6,405 nt of DNA from Candidatus Kapaibacterium sp. (GCA_030835065.1 JAUQWR010000676.1:1-6405); one strand, 5' to 3'. Shown: positions 1-6,235, numbered from the stretch's first letter. Notes: a model not told the origin generated them from the sequence alone. Numbers and translations are program-made.

Positions 1-1163
1 TTAACGGCAAAACCCATACTTCCTGCTAAAAACACAGGGAAAAGCAAAAGACGGCGACGCCAGTCCAAATGGATTGCCTTTTGAGCAAATGTATAGAAAA
101 GCAATGTAGATATTGATGCTAATACAAATATAGACATAAATGAATAAAATGTATCGAATCCTTCGAAAGTATTTTTAATAACAACTATTGGAACATTTAA
201 CAAAGCAACAAGAATAATAAAAGGAAAAACTATGTTGCTGGATAAATGAACGAAACACTCAGATTTGACTTTCCAGGGCAATTTAGCTTTCATTACTCTT
301 GGAAGCATTTTAATAGCTGTTTCGACAGCACCTTTAGTCCAACGGAATTGCTGAGTTTTAAGAGCATTGATATCTGCAGGCAATTCGGCAGGAGAAGTCA
401 CATCATTAAGATATATAAACTTCCAGCCCTTAAGCTGAGCGCGATAGCTGAGATCTAAGTCTTCTGTAAGTGTATCAGGCTGCCAGTTGCCAGCATCATA
501 AATGCATGATTTGCGCCAGATACCTGCTGTACCGTTGAAGTTAATAAAAAAGCCGGCTTTGTTGCGAACTTGCTGTTCGAGCACGAAGTGTCCATCCAAA
601 GCTAGTGCCTGAGCACGAGTAAGGAAAGAATATTCTTCGTTGAGGTGTTCCCATCTTGTTTGAACCATTCCTATATTAGGATTGGTAAAATGAGGGACTG
701 TTTTGAGCAAGAAATCAGGATTTGGCACAAAATCGGCATCAAATATAGCCACATATTCACCTTCTGCAAAGTCAAGTCCATATTTCAAAGCGCCTGCTTT
801 ATAGCCTGTTCTATCAGTTCTGTGGATATATTTAATATTAAAACCTTTTTCTTGATAAGATTTAACAAGTGATTGACACAAGTTAACCGTATCATCCGTC
901 GAATCGTCAAGCACCTGGATTTCTAATTTGTCTTGCGGATACTTGATCGCGCATACAGAACTAATCAATCGCTCAACAACGAAATATTCGTTGAACATTG
1001 GCAATTGGATAGTAACCTTTGGAAGATCTTCCGGTAAAATTGGAATTGGATGATTTTGCTTTTCAGTTTTTTTGTAATAGTAAAGCAATATCAATCCATG
1101 GATACCGAATCCAAAGAGTATGCATAAAGCAATAAAGTAAACAATCAGTACTACTTGTTCCAT
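1..1163 (-). CDS. Processive family 2 glycosyltransferase (cellulose-synthase/CslA-like), C-terminus cut by window edge
   Basis: The reading frame is open from ATG at 1163 to the window edge, giving 387 residues without a stop; I translated it by hand. A membrane segment lies at about residues 4-29, followed by a cytoplasmic GT-A domain. It carries all the marks of processive GT2 enzymes: the LDDST motif (D86, D87), the DAD metal site (142-144), TED with the likely catalytic base D235, and QQFRW (271-275). Hydrophobic segments follow at about 305-330, 337-360 and from 371 on. FNGTAGIWR (208-216) resembles plant CslA and bacterial relatives. Such enzymes transfer sugar from a nucleotide-sugar to a growing polysaccharide or glycolipid at the inner membrane; the substrate cannot be read from sequence. 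It is the last visible gene of the MBL-lptE-GT set, 51 bases after lptE. The ribosome site is weak: a G-rich GGAG sits about 16 bases before the ATG. Relatives that I recall are some 100 residues longer, so the missing part is probably the final membrane helices. Confidence 0.9.
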   Translation of the reverse strand, partial: MEQVVLIVYFIALCILFGFGIHGLILLYYYKKTEKQNHPIPILPEDLPKVTIQLPMFNEYFVVERLISSVCAIKYPQDKLEIQVLDDSTDDTVNLCQSLVKSYQEKGFNIKYIHRTDRTGYKAGALKYGLDFAEGEYVAIFDADFVPNPDFLLKTVPHFTNPNIGMVQTRWEHLNEEYSFLTRAQALALDGHFVLEQQVRNKAGFFINFNGTAGIWRKSCIYDAGNWQPDTLTEDLDLSYRAQLKGWKFIYLNDVTSPAELPADINALKTQQFRWTKGAVETAIKMLPRVMKAKLPWKVKSECFVHLSSNIVFPFIILVALLNVPIVVIKNTFEGFDTFYSFMSIFVLASISTLLFYTFAQKAIHLDWRRRLLLFPVFLAGSMGFAV

Positions 1164-1214
1164 AGAAGGAGAGGAACTCCCCCATTAGTTTATACAAATT
1201 TTTTTATTTTTAAA

Positions 1215-1736
1215 TTACCAACCCGAAACAACAGCGAGCAAAACATCGTCAGCAATCTGCTTTAATATAGTTTTGATAGCTTCGTTGCGAGCTGTTTGAG
1301 CATCTTTTATGCTAAATTGAGCAAACTGAGAAAAACTTCTATTCAAAATTTGCTTCTTTTTAACATTATCAAAATACTCTACGCTGCAATTAACAGTTAC
1401 TCTTCGCTCAGTTTCTAGCTCGCCGCTACCAATAGCGCCGGTAGATTCGTTTATAGAGCTTATAGTAATGCTAAGTTTAGCGTCGCCGCCGGACTCGACT
1501 AATGCAAGTGAGTTGTCTCTTTTGAAATTCTCATGCACTGTCTGCGACAGAACCATTTTATACTCTGGATTGCCAAAGCCAGAATTATCTATAACATTGG
1601 CAATATACAAAGTTTTCAAATGTTCCGGGGTCGATCCGCCGGTAAATGAATAGCACGACCCAAGTAAAACAACAGCCAAAGCCGATATTACCAATAACTT
1701 AATCCGAAATACGATATTATTCGATTTCATAATCAT
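1215..1736 (-). CDS. lptE: LptE-family lipoprotein, LPS transport component
   Basis: A 173-residue lipoprotein. A short basic start is followed by a hydrophobic stretch (about residues 12-25) and the lipobox LGSC, so lipidation is expected at C28 and the mature protein begins CYSFTGGS. The rest matches the compact LptE family of Bacteroidota: an early strand containing LKTLYIANVIDNSG, a region predicted to alternate strands (SITISSINES, then RRVTVNCSVEYFD), and a C-terminal helix (NEAIKTILKQIADDVLLAVV). In the family, LptE plugs the LptD barrel and helps place lipopolysaccharide in the outer leaflet. The ATG at 1736 lies only 4 bases after the stop of the MBL gene, which suggests translational coupling; a second in-frame ATG at 1730 (Met3) would serve equally well and leaves the signal peptide intact. 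No strong Shine-Dalgarno is seen. The family is highly divergent, so the call rests on lipobox, length and N-terminal pattern. Confidence 0.82.
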   Translation of the reverse strand: MIMKSNNIVFRIKLLVISALAVVLLGSCYSFTGGSTPEHLKTLYIANVIDNSGFGNPEYKMVLSQTVHENFKRDNSLALVESGGDAKLSITISSINESTGAIGSGELETERRVTVNCSVEYFDNVKKKQILNRSFSQFAQFSIKDAQTARNEAIKTILKQIADDVLLAVVSGW

Positions 1737-1740
1737 ACTT

Positions 1741-2376
1741 CTATGAATTTAAAATCGGATTTGTACGTTTTTCGATTCCAACACTTGTGTTTTCGCCATG
1801 ACCACAATAAATAATATAGTCGTCTTCAAGTGAAAGAAGATTGTCGTTGATGGAGTTAATAAGCTGAGGCATCGAACCACCCGGGAGGTCGCATCTCCCG
1901 ATGCTGTGTGCAAAAAGTGTGTCGCCGCTGAATATTATTTTTTGATCGTGATTGACCAAGCAAATTCCTCCTTCGGTATGACCGGGAGTATATTTAACTT
2001 CCAAAGTTTGATTTCCAAACTCAATCAATTCGCCACCTTTAAGTAATACATCTGCTTCGACCGCTTCGATAATAAACGGCAAACGCATTATGCTGAATTT
2101 CTTTGGGTCTTCCAGCCTATATGCATCTTCAGTATGAACGTATAACTTTGCACCTGTCTGACGCTTGAGCTCCGCTGCATCTGCAGTATGATCCCAATGT
2201 GTGTGTGTGAGTATTATTGCTTCGACAGTCAAACCTTTTTGTCTTATCTTGAGCATGAATTCGTGTGTGCTTTCTAAAGGCGTGTCTATTATGACTGCCT
2301 TTTTTGTTTCATCGCTCAGCAGATATCCGTTTGTCTCAAAAGGTCCTGCCGTTATACATTCAATATCCATTACCAA
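1741..2376 (-). CDS. MBL-fold metallo-hydrolase, YcbL/GloB-like (glyoxalase II family)
   Basis: A 211-residue single-domain metallo-beta-lactamase-fold hydrolase with a complete binuclear metal site: HTHWDH (H58, H60, D62, H63), H133 in TPGHTEGG, D152 in FSGDTLF and H193 in CGHGENT. The segment GRCDLPGGS (160-168) is typical of the short YcbL-like branch, which is close to hydroxyacylglutathione hydrolase but lacks the C-terminal helical domain that binds glutathione. Likely cytosolic, since there is no signal peptide. Expected activity is hydrolysis of a thioester or similar bond; the true substrate is not determinable. It is the first gene of the set that continues into lptE (4-base gap) and the glycosyltransferase; nothing about its fold explains a role in LPS export, so the linkage may be merely positional. 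Start: ATG at 2376 (Met1), with an alternative ATG at 2370 (Met3); neither has a good Shine-Dalgarno. Confidence 0.9.
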   Translation of the reverse strand: MVMDIECITAGPFETNGYLLSDETKKAVIIDTPLESTHEFMLKIRQKGLTVEAIILTHTHWDHTADAAELKRQTGAKLYVHTEDAYRLEDPKKFSIMRLPFIIEAVEADVLLKGGELIEFGNQTLEVKYTPGHTEGGICLVNHDQKIIFSGDTLFAHSIGRCDLPGGSMPQLINSINDNLLSLEDDYIIYCGHGENTSVGIEKRTNPILNS

Positions 2377-2562
2377 TTTACACTTTTGTACATATATTCA
2401 TTGCAAAATTAGAGAGTTTTTTTTAAACTAAAAAAATAAAAATTTTTCAGCATTTTGCTCTCAATATTTTCAAGCACTTAAGCCTAGTTTTATGAATTTT
2501 TTCGAAGCCACTTTTTTTGCTTTTTTTGAAAGCTTATATTAAAATAAATTTAACATTAATTT
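2377..2562 (-). other. Intergenic region between bamD and the MBL gene, with promoter-like and terminator-like elements
   Basis: A 186-base AT-rich gap with no coding potential. On the minus strand TAATTTTG (2411 down to 2404) fits the TAnnTTTG -7 consensus of Bacteroidota and would start transcription about 20 bases before the MBL ATG, but I find no TTTG -33 partner at 17-23 bases, so it is weak. Further upstream, AGCA-AAA-TGCT (plus positions 2449-2459) forms a small stem that on the minus strand is followed by A and T runs, a possible poor terminator for bamD. AGTTT/AAACT (2415-2429) is another small dyad. If these work, bamD and the MBL-lptE-GT set are separate transcription units. Confidence 0.35.
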
Positions 2563-3324
2563 TTAATTAGATTTCTTAAGTTCGCTTTCTAGTTTTTTCA
2601 CTTCTAATAGAAATTTTCCATTAGGAAATAATCTGTAATATACATCTATCGACCCTAGGGCTTCGTCTTTTCTTTTCATTTCGATCAGTACCTCGATCTT
2701 ACCTAAATATGCAGATTCCAAAAACTTTGTATCGTTGTAATCTCTTATTACATTATCAAAATAAATAAGTGCTGATCGTGGGCTTGTTAGTTTTCTATAT
2801 AATTCGGCTGTCGAAAATTCTCTTTGAGCCAATCTTTCTCTTAATTCATTTATATATTCAGTGGCTTTATTATATAATGAATCTCCGGGATAGAGATACT
2901 GATATTCCTGAAATGTTTGTATTGCAGCTTTTGTATCTTTCTGATCCCGATCAAATGGTAATGTTGTATTATAAGATGATAGTCCCGATTTAAATAATGC
3001 AATTTTTGTATATTCGCTACCAGGATAATACTTTCTTAGAGCATTATAAGAATATGCAGCCAATACAAATTCATCTCTTGCAAATGCTATCTCTGCTAAG
3101 TAATACTGAGCATCATCGGCATACTGACTTGCTGGAAATTGGAGCCTTATCACATCAAATAAGTTCTTAGATTCTATATAATCCTCGTTTTTGAACAATT
3201 CTAATGCTTTGCGATATACTTCCTCGACATTTCTAGTATCGATTTCTTTTGTCGATTTGCAGGCACTCAATGCAATTATTGCGCTTACTAAAATTATTGC
3301 TATGTTTCTTAATTTTAATACCAT
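2563..3324 (-). CDS. bamD: Outer membrane protein assembly factor BamD (TPR lipoprotein)
   Basis: A 253-residue lipoprotein when started at ATG 3324. A basic N-terminus and hydrophobic stretch end in the lipobox LSAC, with lipidation expected at C22. The mature part is all-helical TPR repeats: roughly 33-66 (ending RLQFPAS), 67-103 (YADDAQYYLAEIAF to KYYPGS), 104-148 (with the RDQKDT..AIQTFQEYQYLYPGD pattern of BamD), then the LRERLAQREFSTAELYRKL segment and a last repeat ending YYRLFPNGKF. This arrangement and length match BamD/YfiO, which docks on BamA at the inner face of the outer membrane and helps fold beta-barrel proteins. The frame extends upstream to a TTG at 3366, adding 14 residues, but the ATG at 3324 gives a proper signal peptide and a -7-like box overlaps the TTG, so I prefer 3324. 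It is divergent from cheV and followed by a 186-base gap. Its G+C is visibly lower than that of the MBL gene. Confidence 0.88.
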   Translation of the reverse strand: MVLKLRNIAIILVSAIIALSACKSTKEIDTRNVEEVYRKALELFKNEDYIESKNLFDVIRLQFPASQYADDAQYYLAEIAFARDEFVLAAYSYNALRKYYPGSEYTKIALFKSGLSSYNTTLPFDRDQKDTKAAIQTFQEYQYLYPGDSLYNKATEYINELRERLAQREFSTAELYRKLTSPRSALIYFDNVIRDYNDTKFLESAYLGKIEVLIEMKRKDEALGSIDVYYRLFPNGKFLLEVKKLESELKKSN

Positions 3325-3440
3325 ATTTACTTCGCTGTTTAAATAATTTTTTTTTACCAAGTACAAAAATAACTCTAAGCTATCAAATTTAAAATATTAA
3401 TTATGAAATAAAAATTTAATTTTTATATAATCTTATTTAA

Positions 3441-3472
3441 TTTGTAAAATAATCAATTCTATTGTACTTTTA
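3441..3472 (+). promoter_or_regulatory. Candidate Bacteroidota-type promoter of cheV
   Basis: TTTG at 3441-3444, a 20-base spacer, then TACTTTTA at 3465-3472, which matches TAnnTTTG in seven of eight positions (A in place of the final G). It would start transcription at about 3478-3480, giving a leader of about 24 bases ahead of the ATG. The region is AT-rich, so a chance match is quite possible. Confidence 0.45.
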
Positions 3473-3488
3473 TACATAAAAATATTAC

Positions 3489-3494
3489 AAAGGA
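3489..3494 (+). promoter_or_regulatory. Ribosome binding site of cheV
   Basis: AAAGGA lies 7 bases before the ATG at 3502. It is the clearest Shine-Dalgarno sequence in the window together with the one before the dehydrogenase gene, and it fixes the cheV start. Confidence 0.7.
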
Positions 3495-3501
3495 TGATTT
3501 T

Positions 3502-4449
3502 ATGGCTTCGAATAATAATATTCTATTAGAAACAGGCACAAATGAGCTTGAAATTGTTGAATTTATTCTTAAATATGAAGATAGAAATTCTAATTTGATA
3601 ACTCAGTCTTTTGGTATCAACGTAGCCAAGGTTAGAGAAATTATTCGAATGCCACAACTTACAAAAATGCCAAGCCAGCCCGAAACAATTTATGGAGTGT
3701 TCAATCTTCGTGGCTCTATAATTCCTGCTTTAGATCTTTGCAAATATCTCTATCAGTTTGGCAATTCCACTATGAACAACAAAATGATTATTGCCGAATT
3801 CAATAAGCTTAAAGTCGGATTTATTGTCAATGACGTTCAGAGAATACATAGAATTTCATGGAATGATATTGTATCGCCCGAAAACATGCATGATTTCGAT
3901 TCAGACAAATCATCAATTGTCGGTATTATTACAAATTCTGAAAACAGACATATTCTTATGCTCGATGTAGAAAAAATTGTAGCTGATATTGATCCATCTT
4001 CTGCTATAGATATGACTCAAAAAACAATTAAGTTCGATTCAAAACCAATTGCAATTACTGCCGAAGATTCTACAACCATTAGAAAAATGATTTCAGACAG
4101 ATTAAACTCTGCCGGTTTCGAAATACAATCTTTCAAAAATGGACTTCAAGCTTGGGAATACTTACAAGATATTTCGCAAAGAGTTGCCAAAGGCGAATCC
4201 TTACAAAAATTAGCAAATGTGATTATCACTGATATTGAAATGCCAATAATGGATGGATATTCTTTGACAAAGAATATTAAATCTGATCCAGTTTTGAGCC
4301 ACTTGCCCGTAGTTATTTTCTCCTCTATTATTTCGGAAGATGTATTGCACAAAGGCAAATCAGTAGGTGCAGATGCTCAGCTCACTAAACCTCAGATTAC
4401 TGAATTGCTGGATGTAGTAAGGATTCTTATAGACCGATATAATAATTAA
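3502..4449 (+). CDS. cheV: CheV-like chemotaxis coupling protein (CheW domain plus receiver domain)
   Basis: 315 residues. Residues about 15-165 form a CheW domain: INVAKVREIIRM (39-50), then the core signature GVFNLRGSIIPALDL (65-79) and a later strand KVGFIVNDVQRIHRI. Residues about 180-315 form a receiver domain with acidic pair E188/D189, phosphoacceptor D244 in ITDIEMPIMDG, S274 at the Ser/Thr switch position (VIFSS) and K296 in LTKP; all phosphorylation residues are present. The stretch of extra residues before D244 (ISQRVAKGESLQKLAN) and the FSS and VGAD motifs are typical of CheV rather than a generic fusion. CheV couples chemoreceptors to the histidine kinase CheA, and phosphorylation of its receiver domain by CheA is thought to adjust adaptation. 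No other chemotaxis gene is in the window, so it appears to be encoded alone. It is divergent from bamD, with a clear ribosome site and stop TAA at 4447-4449. Cytoplasmic, no signal peptide. Confidence 0.9.
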   Translation: MASNNNILLETGTNELEIVEFILKYEDRNSNLITQSFGINVAKVREIIRMPQLTKMPSQPETIYGVFNLRGSIIPALDLCKYLYQFGNSTMNNKMIIAEFNKLKVGFIVNDVQRIHRISWNDIVSPENMHDFDSDKSSIVGIITNSENRHILMLDVEKIVADIDPSSAIDMTQKTIKFDSKPIAITAEDSTTIRKMISDRLNSAGFEIQSFKNGLQAWEYLQDISQRVAKGESLQKLANVIITDIEMPIMDGYSLTKNIKSDPVLSHLPVVIFSSIISEDVLHKGKSVGADAQLTKPQITELLDVVRILIDRYNN

Positions 4450-4477
4450 TAATTTATAAGCTTCTTTAAATATAGTT

Positions 4478-4526
4478 TATTATATGGATATTTTCTTTTG
4501 TTGAAAAAAAGAAATTCCATATAATA
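4478..4526 (+). terminator. Long imperfect stem-loop after cheV, possible terminator or mRNA-end structure
   Basis: An 11-base perfect outer stem pairs TATTATATGGA (4478-4488) with 4516-4526. After a small bulge, an 8-base inner stem pairs TTTCTTTT (4492-4499) with AAAAGAAA (4507-4514), leaving the loop GTTGAAA. It begins 28 bases after the cheV stop. No T run follows directly, so it is not a classical intrinsic terminator; a weaker stem, ATGAT (4526-4530) with ATCAT (4542-4546) followed by TTTT, lies just downstream and may do the terminating. Alternatively it protects the cheV mRNA 3' end. Confidence 0.5.
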
Positions 4527-4534
4527 TGATTCTA

Positions 4535-4565
4535 TTTGTATATCATTTTTAAGTTTGTATATTTG
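4535..4565 (+). promoter_or_regulatory. Bacteroidota-type promoter of the dehydrogenase gene
   Basis: TTTG at 4535-4538 and TATATTTG at 4558-4565 are separated by 19 bases. This matches the known TTTG / 17-23 / TAnnTTTG consensus of the Bacteroidota housekeeping sigma factor exactly. Transcription should begin near 4570-4572, leaving a leader of about 60 bases. That leader can pair GTTAAAA (4572-4578) with TTTTAAC (4606-4612), just ahead of the ribosome site. Confidence 0.65.
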
Positions 4566-4620
4566 TAATTCGTTAAAATTGAAAAACGATTAATGTAAAT
4601 ACATTTTTTAACAAATAATT

Positions 4621-4624
4621 GGAG
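4621..4624 (+). promoter_or_regulatory. Ribosome binding site of the dehydrogenase gene
   Basis: GGAG with 8 bases before the ATG at 4633. This spacing is normal and supports that ATG as the start. Confidence 0.6.
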
Positions 4625-4632
4625 CCTAATCC

Positions 4633-6177
4633 ATGACAACATTTAAAAATGAAGTTTACTTCGATTATACAAAAGAAGAAAACATTACAAAGCAAAAAGA
4701 AGCTTTAGAATACGTACGTCAGCAACTTGGCAAAGAATACCCCAACATGGTTGGTGGCAAAGAAGTTTTCACAGAAAGAAAAACAGTATCAATAAATCCA
4801 GCCAACAAAGATGAAGTAGTTGGTACATTCCAAAAAGCAGGCAAAGCAGAAGCAGAAGATGCAATGCAAGCAGCAGTTAAAGCTTTTGAAACATGGAAAC
4901 ACACTCCAGTAGAAGAAAGAGCTAATTTTTTATTCCGTGCAGCTGATGAAATCCGCAAACGCAGATATGAAATCAATGCTTGGATGATCACTGAAGCAGG
5001 CAAAAACTGGGGCGAAGCTGATGCTGATACTTGCGAAGCTATCGACTTCCTCGAGCTTTATGGTAGAGAAGCTCTACGCTATGCTCAAGATCAACCTTTG
5101 ACTGAATGGCCTGGCGAAAAAAATCGCTATTTCTATATTCCATTAGGTGTTGGTATTGTTATCCCACCATGGAACTTCCCATTTGCTATCATGATTGGTA
5201 TTACTTCTTCAGCAATTGTAACTGGCAATACTGTAGTATTAAAACCATCATCTGAAACTCCTATGATGGCTTGGTTGTTTGCTGATATCATGAAAAATAT
5301 TGGTTTACCAGAAGGCGTTCTTAACTTCTTCGTTGCTTCAGGCGCTGAAGCTGGCGATTATTTGGTAGATCATCCAAAAACTCGCTTCATTAGCTTTACT
5401 GGCTCTATGGAAGTTGGTTTGCGCATTATCGAACGTGCAGGCAAAACTAATCCTGGACAAATCTGGATTAAACGTGTTGTGGCTGAAATGGGCGGCAAAG
5501 ATAGTATTATCGTTGATAGCGAAACTGATATCGATACTGCAGTTCAAGGTACTTGGACAGCTGCTTTTGGCTTCCAAGGTCAAAAATGCTCGGCTTGCTC
5601 CAGAGTAATTGTTGATGAAAAAATTTATGATGAATTTGTTGCTAAGCTTAAAGTTGCTGTTGATGCAATTCCTAGCGGCAATCCTGCTGATAACGTCTAT
5701 GCTGGTCCTGTTATTAGTGCTAGTGCAGAAAAATCAATACTTAACTATATCGAAATTGGCAAGCAAGAAGGTAAACTTCTCTGCGGTGGCGAAAAAATTG
5801 CTGATATGAACGGCTTCTTTATCAAACCTACTGTATTTATTGATATCGATCCTATGGCTAGAATTTCTCAAGAAGAAATCTTCGGTCCTGTTTTAGCTGT
5901 TATCAAAGCTAAAGATTACGACCACGCTTTGGAAATTGCTAATAATACTATTTACGGTTTGACTGGCGCTGTTTACTCAAACAATAGAGAAAAACTTGAT
6001 AGAGCTACTCGCGACTTCCACGTAGGTAACTTATACTTGAATCGTAAATGTACTGGCGCTATGGTTGATGTTCACCCATTTGGTGGTTTCAATATGTCAG
6101 GTACTGATTCTAAAGCTGGTAGCAAAGATTACTTAGCTTTATTCTTACAAGGCAAATCTGTTGCTGAAAAGATATAA
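4633..6177 (+). CDS. pruA: L-glutamate gamma-semialdehyde dehydrogenase (1-pyrroline-5-carboxylate dehydrogenase), RocA/PruA type
   Basis: 514 residues, the length of RocA-like enzymes, with a full aldehyde dehydrogenase fold. Visible motifs: PPWNFP (178-183, N181 of the oxyanion hole), VLKPSSETP with K204 for NAD binding, FTGSMEVG (255-262), general base E285 in AEMGGKD, catalytic C319 in FQGQKCSACSR, EIFGPV (415-420, E415 holding the nicotinamide ribose) and the substrate-anchor segment GGFNMSGTDSKAG (484-496), which together with CSACSR separates this family from other dehydrogenases. It oxidises glutamate semialdehyde to glutamate with NAD+, the second step of proline breakdown. No proline dehydrogenase domain is fused and no putA/prodh gene is adjacent, so the first enzyme must be encoded elsewhere. 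It has its own promoter and a strong terminator, so it is likely monocistronic. Codon choice drifts along the gene: Thr is ACA early and almost always ACT later. Confidence 0.95.
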   Translation: MTTFKNEVYFDYTKEENITKQKEALEYVRQQLGKEYPNMVGGKEVFTERKTVSINPANKDEVVGTFQKAGKAEAEDAMQAAVKAFETWKHTPVEERANFLFRAADEIRKRRYEINAWMITEAGKNWGEADADTCEAIDFLELYGREALRYAQDQPLTEWPGEKNRYFYIPLGVGIVIPPWNFPFAIMIGITSSAIVTGNTVVLKPSSETPMMAWLFADIMKNIGLPEGVLNFFVASGAEAGDYLVDHPKTRFISFTGSMEVGLRIIERAGKTNPGQIWIKRVVAEMGGKDSIIVDSETDIDTAVQGTWTAAFGFQGQKCSACSRVIVDEKIYDEFVAKLKVAVDAIPSGNPADNVYAGPVISASAEKSILNYIEIGKQEGKLLCGGEKIADMNGFFIKPTVFIDIDPMARISQEEIFGPVLAVIKAKDYDHALEIANNTIYGLTGAVYSNNREKLDRATRDFHVGNLYLNRKCTGAMVDVHPFGGFNMSGTDSKAGSKDYLALFLQGKSVAEKI

Positions 6178-6192
6178 TTTATCTTTCAATTT

Positions 6193-6233
6193 AAAAAAAA
6201 CACAGTTTTCAAAAATGGAAACTGTGTTTTTTT
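6193..6233. terminator. Strong bidirectional intrinsic terminator between convergent genes
   Basis: A stem pairs 6194-6210 with 6217-6233 around the loop AAAAAT (6211-6216). The core CACAGTTTTC pairs with GGAAACTGTG with one G-T wobble, and it is extended by an A run on the left and a T run on the right. It ends the dehydrogenase transcript on the plus strand and, by symmetry, the convergent AI-2E transporter transcript on the minus strand, whose stop codon is at 6236-6238. Confidence 0.9.
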
Positions 6234-6235
6234 GT

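Larger units (their letters stand above)
3325..3501. other. Divergent AT-rich intergenic region between bamD and cheV
   Basis: This holds the control region of both genes. For bamD (minus strand) two sequences fit the TAnnTTTG -7 consensus exactly: TATTTTTG (3371 to 3364) and TAAATTTG (3391 to 3384); neither has a TTTG at a normal -33 distance. The first would give a leader of roughly 30 bases ahead of ATG 3324. A 19-base dyad, ATAAAAATT-T-AATTTTTAT (3408-3426), lies midway between the two genes; it could be an operator, but the base composition is so biased that chance is likely. Confidence 0.4.

Noticed and set aside
246..872. Two plus-strand open frames (246-458 and 645-872)
   Set aside because: Both lie opposite the glycosyltransferase gene, whose complete GT2 motifs prove the minus-strand frame; their translations show no domain.
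1468..1653. Plus-strand open frame opposite lptE
   Set aside because: Antisense shadow with no ribosome site or recognisable motif.
2201..2431. Plus-strand open frame opposite the start of the MBL gene
   Set aside because: It overlaps the HxHxDH-coding region on the other strand and runs into the AT-rich gap; no family resemblance.
2499..2533. T-rich repeats with GCTTTTTTTGAAAGC considered as a terminator
   Set aside because: On the minus strand, the direction needed for bamD, the stem is followed by A rather than T residues, and no plus-strand gene ends here.
2769..2993. Plus-strand open frame opposite bamD with hydrophobic residues
   Set aside because: The hydrophobicity is a by-product of reading AT-rich helical TPR coding sequence backwards.
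3372..3501. AT-rich stretch considered as a replication origin or AT-rich regulatory island
   Set aside because: No DnaA-box-like repeats or iterons; it is a normal divergent promoter region in a low-G+C genome.
4146..4358. Minus-strand open frame opposite the CheV receiver domain
   Set aside because: Antisense shadow; the plus frame holds the phosphoacceptor motif.
4719..5809. Four open frames in other frames of the dehydrogenase gene (4719-5003 and 5338-5583 minus; 5414-5608 and 5609-5809 plus)
   Set aside because: All lie inside a complete aldehyde dehydrogenase frame with every catalytic motif; no frameshift is needed.
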